The position numbers and the translations under genes are program-made. From assembly GCA_020053475.1 (NCBI GenBank), contig JAGVNC010000027.1:1-46053 (forward strand): 46,053 nucleotides of DNA. Direction: 5' to 3'. Each line of letters starts with the position of its first letter. Positions within the stretch are counted from its first letter, which is position 1. The notes beneath the pieces were generated by a model. That model saw only the letters and a list, made by a program, of their open reading frames with translations, ran no database searches and had not been told where the DNA came from. Origin of the DNA: Candidatus Omnitrophota bacterium. GTDB lineage: Bacteria; Omnitrophota; Gorgyraeia; Zapsychrales; Zapsychraceae. Of the stretch, positions 19,961 through 27,977 are shown in pieces.

Positions 19961-21664
19961 ATGCGTAAACTGAAGAATGAAAAGGGAATGGCTTTAATTC
20001 TCACGTTGCTGTTTAGTGTCATTCTGTATGCCTTAAGCGGGATATTTCTTTTACGGGTGGTCAACGAAAGTAATATGGCCCGTGTCGAACGCGAAACGAC
20101 CAAATCTTTTTATGCCGGGCAGGCCGCCTCGCAAGCCGCCGTTCGTCAGTTAAATATTCTGATTAACGATTTTCTGACAAATACGATTTTGAATTCTGAC
20201 CCCAGCGGGGTCATCAGTTATGCCACGGGAAAAGTGGCTTCAGGCGACGGCATCGGTTGGCTTGTCTTTGCTGTTCGCGATAATAATGCCCCTGTCTTAA
20301 CACCAAACGGCGAGCAGGCGGAATATACATTAACATCGGATCTTCTCCCGAGCACGAGTACCTATACTTACAAAATCATTTTTACCGAGAAAGAAGATCC
20401 TTCCGTTTCCGGAGACGATGCCTGGGATTTTCCCTTTAATTATAAGGTGGAAGCCAAGGGGACCACTGGTAATTTCAACAATGATGTTTTTATCAACGGG
20501 GATTTTACGGTGAGAGTCCAGCGGGATAATTTTGCCAAGTACGCTCTTTTTACCAATAGTCAAACAACCCCTTCGGGAACGAATGTATGGTTTACGGATA
20601 AAACAAATTTTGCCGGCCCGGTCCATACCAACGACCGTTTTAATTTTGCGTGGAACCCCAGCGGGACGTTTGAAGAAATTGTCACCCAATTCCAGCAGAC
20701 AGCACGATTTTATAATAATGGTTCGTCTATTTTACTCGACGCGGCCCTGAACGGGACGAAAGACGTGCCGACGTTTAATAATGAGTTTACTCGCGGAGCC
20801 GAGACGGTTACATTGGGGACATCCGCGCAAGAATCCGATATGATTAGTCAAGCCAAAGGCTCCGGGACGTATGCCAGCAAAGGGGTTTATATCCCTAACA
20901 GTTCAGGGGCTCTGACGGCAGGCATTTATGTCAAAGGAGATGGGACCATCAGTATGAGTGTCGATGGAAGCAACAATGCTGTTTATACAATCACTCAGGG
21001 GTCAAGTACAAAAGTCGTAACCGTTAATCAAACGAGCGCTCAAACAACGGTCCAAGATGTTTCCGCCGGGACAACAACAACTTATTCGGGGATGCCGGAT
21101 GGCGCGGAGGATGTGGGGACCATTATTTATGTCGATGGGAATGTGACGAGTTTAGGCGGCACGGTTCAATCCGACACTCAATTAACCATTTCAAGTAAAA
21201 CAGACATCGTGATTACGAATCATGTCAAATATACCGATTACACCCCAGCGACGGGCACACCGGGAGTCGCAGGGTATGTCCCTCCGACGGCCGATGGGAC
21301 AAATAATATGTTAGGGCTCGTTAGTTGGGGCGGGAGTGTGCGGATCGGAACGGCTGCGCCTAATAACATCGAAATTCACGGGACGGTATTGGCCCAAGAC
21401 GGAATTTTTACGGTGGATAATTATAGCTCGGGTTCGCCTCGCGGAACCGCAACGTTGTTGGGAGGAGCGATTACCGACGATTACGGAGCCTTTGGGACGT
21501 TTAATAGTTCAACAGGGACCCAGGTGTCCGGATACGGGCGTAACTTCGTTTATGATGACAGGATGCAGAACGGACAATCTCCGCCGTATTTCCCGACGTT
21601 GGACGCTTTTATTGCCTTTAGTCCCGACATTATGGATAAAATGATTTGGCAACAAGGAGAGTAA
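19961..21664 (+). CDS. PilX-like/DUF4900-type pilus-assembly protein
   Basis: NEKGMALILTLLFSVILYALSGIFLLRVVNESNMARVERETTKSFYAGQAASQAAV. Confidence 0.7.
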   Translation: MRKLKNEKGMALILTLLFSVILYALSGIFLLRVVNESNMARVERETTKSFYAGQAASQAAVRQLNILINDFLTNTILNSDPSGVISYATGKVASGDGIGWLVFAVRDNNAPVLTPNGEQAEYTLTSDLLPSTSTYTYKIIFTEKEDPSVSGDDAWDFPFNYKVEAKGTTGNFNNDVFINGDFTVRVQRDNFAKYALFTNSQTTPSGTNVWFTDKTNFAGPVHTNDRFNFAWNPSGTFEEIVTQFQQTARFYNNGSSILLDAALNGTKDVPTFNNEFTRGAETVTLGTSAQESDMISQAKGSGTYASKGVYIPNSSGALTAGIYVKGDGTISMSVDGSNNAVYTITQGSSTKVVTVNQTSAQTTVQDVSAGTTTTYSGMPDGAEDVGTIIYVDGNVTSLGGTVQSDTQLTISSKTDIVITNHVKYTDYTPATGTPGVAGYVPPTADGTNNMLGLVSWGGSVRIGTAAPNNIEIHGTVLAQDGIFTVDNYSSGSPRGTATLLGGAITDDYGAFGTFNSSTGTQVSGYGRNFVYDDRMQNGQSPPYFPTLDAFIAFSPDIMDKMIWQQGE

Positions 21665-21665
21665 G

Positions 21666-22001
21666 ATGGCGTTAGAACAAAAAAATGTATCGGCCATGCT
21701 AGGTGTCTTTATGATGTTAATCGTCGGGCTTTGGGGGATCAATCATTACCTCTCCCAACAGATCCAACAAATGGATGAGTCATCAATGGTGACAGGATCG
21801 GCTCGTGCCCCGTCTAAAGATCATCAAGCTGCCATTGTTAATCAGCCTCACGTCCTGGTGATTGATCCTGACAATGATCCATTAGCCCCAATGGCGTTGA
21901 AAGCGAAGCCTAAGGATTCAGCGCCTTCTGCATCGACGAACCCGCCTGTTGGGGAGCCCATTTATGAGCCTCCTACCGATAACGTGATTTTAGTTCAATA
22001 G
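21666..22001 (+). CDS. Hypothetical membrane-anchored protein of the pseudopilin operon
   Basis: Contiguous with preceding CDS; one N-terminal TM, proline-rich tail. Confidence 0.55.
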   Translation: MALEQKNVSAMLGVFMMLIVGLWGINHYLSQQIQQMDESSMVTGSARAPSKDHQAAIVNQPHVLVIDPDNDPLAPMALKAKPKDSAPSASTNPPVGEPIYEPPTDNVILVQ

Positions 22002-22140
22002 TGCCCAGGCCTTCCCGAAAGATTATCTTTTCTCATTGTTAAAATCGATTCTTTTATTTTTCAACAATATCTTTAGTGTTACAATAACGGTTGATTCTTT
22101 TAGATCATCTCCCCGTTTCTTAACCATCATTCATTGCAAT

Positions 22141-22995
22141 ATGGGAATCATCCTCGCGATCGTCGTGGCCTTTTTAACATCCGTTCAGGATATTGTGAGT
22201 AAGCGTTTGTTGCGCCGCCTGGATGTGATTGTCGTCACCTGGGGGTGGTGGACATTTTCTTTAGTCCCGTTAGGGATGCTGGCCATGCGCGAACGTCCTT
22301 TAATCCCAACGGAGAATTTCTGGCCGGTCCTTGGGGCGGCCGCATTTCTCGTCGTGATTTCCGTCATTTATTACATCAAAGCGCTCTCGGTTAGCGATCT
22401 GTCATTAGCGGTCCCCATCCTTAATTTGACCCCATTGTTTTTACTGATCACTTCTCCTCTGATGCTCCACGAGTCGCCCCATCCTTTAGGCGCGGTAGGA
22501 GTGGTGTTGATTGTCGCAGGAATGTATCTTCTGTTTTATCAGAAAGAGGATTGGCATGTGTTCGCGCCCTTTCGCAATCTGTTGAAAGGATCGGGCACGC
22601 GCTCCATGTTGATTGTCGCCGCGATTTTTAGCATTTCCGGGAACTTAGACAAAATGGGCGTCGTGTTATCCTCGCCATTCCTTTGGGTCTTCTGGCTCAA
22701 CTTAGCGGTCAGTGTTGTGTTAACAGGAATTTTGATCAGGGACAGAAAATCCATCAAGATGTCTTTTGTCCTTCCTTTATTAGTGCTAGGAAGCCTTAAT
22801 GCCTTTTGTTTTCTGCTTCAGATGAATATCATTCAATCCATGCAGGTTCCTTATCTGATTGCCATCAAACGAACAAGCGTCATTTTTACCGCCCTTTATG
22901 GCTTTACCTTCCTTAAAGAGAAGCAGAAGGGTAAGAGGCTGTTAGCCATTCTTTTGGCTATTGCCGGTGTCTTTTTGGTGGCCCTATCTTCATAA
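22141..22995 (+). CDS. EamA/DMT-family transporter
   Basis: Approximately 10 TM; ILNLTPLFLLITSPLMLHESPHPLGAVGVVLIVAGMYLL. Confidence 0.8.
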   Translation: MGIILAIVVAFLTSVQDIVSKRLLRRLDVIVVTWGWWTFSLVPLGMLAMRERPLIPTENFWPVLGAAAFLVVISVIYYIKALSVSDLSLAVPILNLTPLFLLITSPLMLHESPHPLGAVGVVLIVAGMYLLFYQKEDWHVFAPFRNLLKGSGTRSMLIVAAIFSISGNLDKMGVVLSSPFLWVFWLNLAVSVVLTGILIRDRKSIKMSFVLPLLVLGSLNAFCFLLQMNIIQSMQVPYLIAIKRTSVIFTALYGFTFLKEKQKGKRLLAILLAIAGVFLVALSS

Positions 22996-23113
22996 GTTTT
23001 CAAAGTTATCATAACATATTCCAACATATATGCTTATAAATCAGCCGGACCATTGACAAATATGGAAAATATGGTATATTAAGATTAACAAGAAATATAG
23101 GAGAATTAAGAAG

Positions 23114-23716
23114 ATGACAGAGGGAACGAAGATGAGAAGCCAATTATTAACTACCGGAGAAATTGCTAAATACTGCCAGGTATCCCAACGGGCAGTTTAC
23201 CAATGGATCAGTGCCGGTAAAATGAAATCTTACAAAACCCCCGGGAGCCACAGCCGTGTCAATCGAGAGGATTTCTTGAGTTTTTTAAGATCCTATCATA
23301 TGGCGATTCCCCAAGAATTTCATGCTCAATCTCCCGAAGAAAAATGGCTTAGAGTTTTAATCGTTGAAGATGACCGCGGGATTGTGAAAGTTATCCAAAA
23401 TACGTTAGCTTCCAGCGAACGATTTTTGACGAAAGTCGCTTATGATGGGTTTAACGCCGGGCTTTTATTTTCTCAATTTAGGCCTGATATCGTGACATTG
23501 GACTTAAGGATGCCGATGGTTGATGGGTTTGAGGTATGCGCGCAAATCCGTAAAGATCCGGCGAATAAAGATGTAAAAATTTTAGTTATTTCGGATGTTG
23601 ACGATCCCCAAGAGCAAAAACGTATTCTGCAAATGGGCGCCGATGATTTACTTGTGAAACCAATTTCGAGTGCTGAATTGATGAAGCGTGTTGAGCGTTT
23701 AGCGGCGCTTTATTAA
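23114..23716 (+). CDS. Excisionase/MerR-type HTH fused to response-regulator receiver
   Basis: LLTTGEIAKYCQVSQRAVYQWISAGKMKSYKTPGSHSRVNREDFLSFL then VLIVEDDRGIVKVIQN...PDIVTLDLRMPMVDGFEVC. Confidence 0.85.
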   Translation: MTEGTKMRSQLLTTGEIAKYCQVSQRAVYQWISAGKMKSYKTPGSHSRVNREDFLSFLRSYHMAIPQEFHAQSPEEKWLRVLIVEDDRGIVKVIQNTLASSERFLTKVAYDGFNAGLLFSQFRPDIVTLDLRMPMVDGFEVCAQIRKDPANKDVKILVISDVDDPQEQKRILQMGADDLLVKPISSAELMKRVERLAALY

Positions 23717-23888
23717 GAGCTTGTGATAAAGACAATGGCCCCCCAAATATCATGAACATCAACATTTGTGCAAAAAAGTTTTTCTCAAGAAACATTATAA
23801 GCAAGAGATGTTGCGTTCCCAAACGCACATGCACGCCGCGGCACTGTTACGGGGTTGCGGCGTGCCTCCCCCTGGCAACCCTCACGAT

Positions 23889-24524
23889 TTATTCGTCAAC
23901 GAGATTAAGCAATTCGGCAGGTTTATCGATCAGAAAAGTGGGATGATGCCGGCGTAACGAATCAGAGGAATTATACCCCCACGTCACCGCCGCCACACGA
24001 AGATTTAGCCGCTGCGCCGCCACAATGTCACGGATTTCATCGCCAATATAAATGGTATCTTTCACGGCAAGTTTTTTGTCACGAAGCAATTTGGCCAGGA
24101 CAATATTTTTGCTCCAAACATTGGATGTCGTGTGGATAAAATCAAAAATATCCAATTGGTGGGTTTGAAGGAACCGGTGAATATTGGCCGCTGTGTTAGA
24201 GGAAAGGATCCCCATGGTGATGTTTTTGGATTTGAGTTGATCAAGGACTTCTGTCAACCCCGCGAAAGGATCCAGTGAATCCATATTTTCGTAAAACAAC
24301 TTTTTTGCTTTCGCAATAATCGCCGGAATTTTTAACATTGGAACTTTGAGATGTTGAATGACTTCTTGCGATGTCTTGTTTTTCAATAGGGGGATCTCTC
24401 CGGGTGGGATCGTTTTGTAATGAAACTCAGAAGACAATTGATTACTGATCTTAATCAGATAATGGTGCGTGTCGGCGATTGTTCCGTCAAAATCAAAAAT
24501 GAGGACAGTGTTTTTGAGTTTCAT
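23889..24524 (-). CDS. HAD family hydrolase (phosphoglycolate phosphatase-like)
   Basis: TVLIFDFDGTIADTHHYLI, MGILSSNTAANI, DTIYIGDEIRDIVAAQRL; start M at 24524. Confidence 0.85.
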   Translation of the reverse strand: MKLKNTVLIFDFDGTIADTHHYLIKISNQLSSEFHYKTIPPGEIPLLKNKTSQEVIQHLKVPMLKIPAIIAKAKKLFYENMDSLDPFAGLTEVLDQLKSKNITMGILSSNTAANIHRFLQTHQLDIFDFIHTTSNVWSKNIVLAKLLRDKKLAVKDTIYIGDEIRDIVAAQRLNLRVAAVTWGYNSSDSLRRHHPTFLIDKPAELLNLVDE

Positions 24525-24645
24525 GTTGGAGGTCATTATAGCACAAGGATAGATGATTGTGAACGCACGCTCCAATTCCAGTTGCGCGCGTTCACGCGCG
24601 TTCGCAATTGATTGACTCCACACATGCGAGTGGTATAATGATTTT

Positions 24646-25728
24646 ATGGAGCCGGATGAAATTTTTAAGCCGTCGAACAAAAAACTCGCCCGCGGGCGCG
24701 GGGCGACACTTAACCCCGCCAATCGTTTTGATCTGATCTCCGTTGAACGTGATCCTGAGTCCGAAGAACCTCTGGAACAAACGATCCCCACCCAATATTA
24801 CGATGACACAACCAAATCGATTTTGAGCACAAGCGACAGCCCGGATTTGGGCCGGATGACCAATGTTAACGCTTACCGTGGGTGCGAACATGGCTGTATC
24901 TATTGTTATGCCCGCCCGGGGCACGAGTATTTTGGGTTGTCCAGCGGATTGGATTTCGAAACAAAAATATTTGTTAAGCGCCGCGCCGCCGAGCTTCTGC
25001 GCAAAGAATTAAGCAAGCCGACCTGGAAACCGCGCGTGGTGACGATGAGCGGGGTGACCGATTGTTACCAGCCTGCGGAGAAACATTTCAAAATTACCCG
25101 AGGGTGTTTGGAGGTTTTGCGGGATTTTCGCAATCCCGTTGTCATCATCACCAAAAACCATTTGGTCACGCGCGACATGGATCTATTAAAAGAGTTAAGT
25201 GAATATCAAGCCTGTTTCGTTATTGTCTCCGTCACGACATTAGACCGTCAGCTGGCCCGTAAAATGGAGCCGCGCGCGTCTTCGCCCACGGACCGGCTGA
25301 AGGCGATTGCCACGCTCCATGCCACCGGGATTCCCGTCGGTGTCAATGTGGCGCCGATCATTCCGGGATTAACTGATCACGAAATTCCCGCCATTCTGAA
25401 AGCCGCGGCCAAGGCGGGAGCCCAGTCAGCGTCCTACACGATTGTCCGTTTGCCCTACGCTGTGAAAGATTTGTTCGCGGCGTGGCTGCAAGAACATTTT
25501 CCTTTAAAGAAAGAAAAAGTCTTAAACCGCCTGCGCGCCATGCGCGGCGGCAAACTCTACGACGCCAAATGGTCGGCGCGGATGACCGGGGAAGGGGTCC
25601 ACGCCCAACAAATTGCCTCCTTTTTTGACGTGGCCTATAAAAAGGCGGGATTCCCTTCTGAGGGCCGTCAGTCGCTTAGTGCCAAACATTTTCGTCCACC
25701 ACCGTCCGATCAATTGACATTTTTTTAA
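24646..25728 (+). CDS. Radical SAM protein (PA0069/SplB-like family)
   Basis: NAYRGCEHGCIYCYARPGHEYFGLSSGLDFETKIFVK. Confidence 0.9.
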   Translation: MEPDEIFKPSNKKLARGRGATLNPANRFDLISVERDPESEEPLEQTIPTQYYDDTTKSILSTSDSPDLGRMTNVNAYRGCEHGCIYCYARPGHEYFGLSSGLDFETKIFVKRRAAELLRKELSKPTWKPRVVTMSGVTDCYQPAEKHFKITRGCLEVLRDFRNPVVIITKNHLVTRDMDLLKELSEYQACFVIVSVTTLDRQLARKMEPRASSPTDRLKAIATLHATGIPVGVNVAPIIPGLTDHEIPAILKAAAKAGAQSASYTIVRLPYAVKDLFAAWLQEHFPLKKEKVLNRLRAMRGGKLYDAKWSARMTGEGVHAQQIASFFDVAYKKAGFPSEGRQSLSAKHFRPPPSDQLTFF

Positions 25729-25875
25729 AAAGAAAGACAAGAGAGGGTGGGAAAATGTTATTGACTCGTTCGACCCCGCCGTTGGCGGGGAGAGTCGAAT
25801 GGGTTGACAAAAAGCCAGGCCGGGGCTAACATAAAACAAATTTTATCAATGTCCTGAGATTGAAGGGGGGAAGCC

Positions 25876-26976
25876 ATGACCGTCCGTTCACAGATAACCA
25901 AGATCAGAGAGACCGCCGGCTACAAAGCCCTTTTGAAAAAAGTGAGTGAAACCCTCATCGAAGGCCGGCGGCGCGTCGAGAAAGAAGGCCTGCGCACTTA
26001 CTGGGAGACCGGCCGCGAGGTCAACGCCCACCTCGCGCGGTACTCTGGGGGCGAAGTCCCGGCTAAAGGCCGGGGCAACGCCGCCTACGGCGAGCAGGTC
26101 GTTATCCTTTTGGCCGAAGACCTTGAGATGGGCGAACTGCTTCTCTACCGCTGTATCAGGTTCCATCAAACCTACCCCGATTTCCAAAAAGTATCCGGCT
26201 GGAAACTTTTCAAGTGGAGCCATTACCGGGGACTGATCACCGTCCCCGACGACAAGAGGCGTTCTTCCCTTGAGAAGGCCTCTCTCAAAAATGACTGGAC
26301 GTCCGGAGAGCTCGCCCTGCGGATCAAAGAGGCGCGGCCCGTCAACGCGTCCTCCGGCGTTACTGTCCCCGCGCGGTCCGCGGCTTCCGGCAAACAAGGC
26401 CTGCTCACGCCTTTGCGCGGCGAGCTTTATACGTACCGGCTGGTCGAGCGTCCCAACCTTTCACCGGGCGCTGAAGGGGGCCTGCTGGTCGACCTGGGCT
26501 TCGGGGTCTTTCACGAAGTGGACGCCCACCTCTTGTCGGCGTTCAGCAAGGATCAGATCATCGAGTCCCGCCCCAAAGACGACGCCTACAAATTTTATCA
26601 AACCGGCCGCACGGTCAAAGACCTGTTCACCTACGCCGCGTACGTTGAGAGAGTCATCGACGGCGACACGCTCAAAGTCCGTTTTGATCTAGGGTTCAAC
26701 GTGTGGATGCGCGAGACCTTGCGCCTGCGGGACATCGACTGCCCCGAAGTGGGCACGCCGGAAGGCGACGAAGCCAAGGCATTCGTCCGCTCGCATTTGA
26801 AAGAAGCCCAGCAGATCATCGTGCGCAGTTCCCGTTCCGATAAATATGCCCGGTATTTGGCGGATGTGTTTATCCCTTCAGTGGATCCAGGCTCGAGAGA
26901 CGAACAACGAGAAACGAGCGACGACATTTATTTAAACAATCTGCTTTTGGAAACCCGAAGAGCGGTGAGGATGTAG
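25876..26976 (+). CDS. DUF1016-N domain fused to SNase/thermonuclease-like domain
   Basis: N-term ETLIEGRRRVEKEGLRTYWETGREVNAHL...; C-term YVERVIDGDTLKVRFDLGFNVWMRETLRLRDIDCPEVGTPEGDEAKAFV...SDKYARYLADVFI. Confidence 0.75.
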   Translation: MTVRSQITKIRETAGYKALLKKVSETLIEGRRRVEKEGLRTYWETGREVNAHLARYSGGEVPAKGRGNAAYGEQVVILLAEDLEMGELLLYRCIRFHQTYPDFQKVSGWKLFKWSHYRGLITVPDDKRRSSLEKASLKNDWTSGELALRIKEARPVNASSGVTVPARSAASGKQGLLTPLRGELYTYRLVERPNLSPGAEGGLLVDLGFGVFHEVDAHLLSAFSKDQIIESRPKDDAYKFYQTGRTVKDLFTYAAYVERVIDGDTLKVRFDLGFNVWMRETLRLRDIDCPEVGTPEGDEAKAFVRSHLKEAQQIIVRSSRSDKYARYLADVFIPSVDPGSRDEQRETSDDIYLNNLLLETRRAVRM

Positions 26977-27221
26977 GACAAAAATAAGTATTTTATGTGT
27001 ATATGGAAAATAATTATTCTAAATGACATCCATTATATAAAATTATTTGACAAAATGTATGTTTTAGGCGGAACGTAAAATTATTTTATCGGACGGTTAC
27101 GGATCGGAAGGCATCAGGCGTCCCCTGTTTTTGTTCGGGTTCCTGTCAAAGGATAACCAGGGCGGGGGTGAATGACAAATCATCGGATCCGAAAGATTTG
27201 ATACAGGAAGAGAGGTGAGGC

Positions 27222-27488
27222 ATGATCTTCGAGATACGAAAAGCCCGCAATGGATATGTGTTGAAAGTGAGCGGGCGGGAAGGCGCCCCGGAGGAAGTCG
27301 TCTACCAGGAAAAATATGGCGATGAAGTTGAATGCTTTGCCGATTTTCTGCGTTATTTGGACGAAGAGTACGGGCCGTCCACCAGCCGCTATTCGGAAAA
27401 AAGGATTTATGTCAACGTCGAGCCGGGAGACAAGTTTGAAGGGAAAAACGAAACCGCAAATGGACGATCTCGTTCAACGCATAGATGA
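27222..27488 (+). CDS. Hypothetical protein
   Basis: ORF with GAGAGGTGAGGC upstream; overlaps next CDS by 29 nt. Confidence 0.55.
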   Translation: MIFEIRKARNGYVLKVSGREGAPEEVVYQEKYGDEVECFADFLRYLDEEYGPSTSRYSEKRIYVNVEPGDKFEGKNETANGRSRSTHR

Positions 27489-27795
27489 GCTGGCTCGGGG
27501 TACGCAAATGCTCACCCGTGTGGCCGCGCGCCAATACTCGGTGGAAGTTGAAGCTGTTCTTAAGGCGCGAAGCCGTGATCCGAGGCGTATCGAAAGATGT
27601 CTTGACGGCATGCTCGATTTTTGTTTCCACGACGGGGTTCTGGCGCTATATAAAAAACTCTGCCGGTATTACTTTGATATTGACCCGGAGGAGGTGGTTT
27701 CATACGTCCACGCTTATCGTGAAATGTGGGATGAGTCCCGGACATTTCAGCCGGAAAAAGAAGGAAAAAGGAACGGGAAGAAGATTGGAAAATAA
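27460..27795 (+). CDS. Hypothetical protein (ATG start downstream of the track start)
   Basis: MDDLVQRIDELARGTQMLTRVAARQYSVEVEAVLK...; translational overlap with preceding ORF. Confidence 0.55.
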   Translation: MDDLVQRIDELARGTQMLTRVAARQYSVEVEAVLKARSRDPRRIERCLDGMLDFCFHDGVLALYKKLCRYYFDIDPEEVVSYVHAYREMWDESRTFQPEKEGKRNGKKIGK

Positions 27796-27867
27796 GATCG
27801 GCAAAGAAATGAATTTTAACTCCCCCGAATTCGAGGGAATTAAAAGGTCCGCCTGAAAAAAGGGAGA

Positions 27868-27954
27868 ATGAAAATGAAGAAAATGTATGAAGTGTCCATG
27901 GAGATCGCGGGCCCGGCGGCGATGTTTACGCGGCCGGATACGGGGGCGGTTTAA
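27868..27954 (+). pseudogene. N-terminal remnant of a Cas5-like protein
   Basis: MKMKKMYEVSMEIAGPAAMFTRPDTGAV*; resembles the Cas5 N-terminal beta-strand plus FTRP(D/E) motif, stops after 28 aa. Confidence 0.5.
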
Positions 27955-27977
27955 TGAGTAAAAATAAGGAAAATTGA

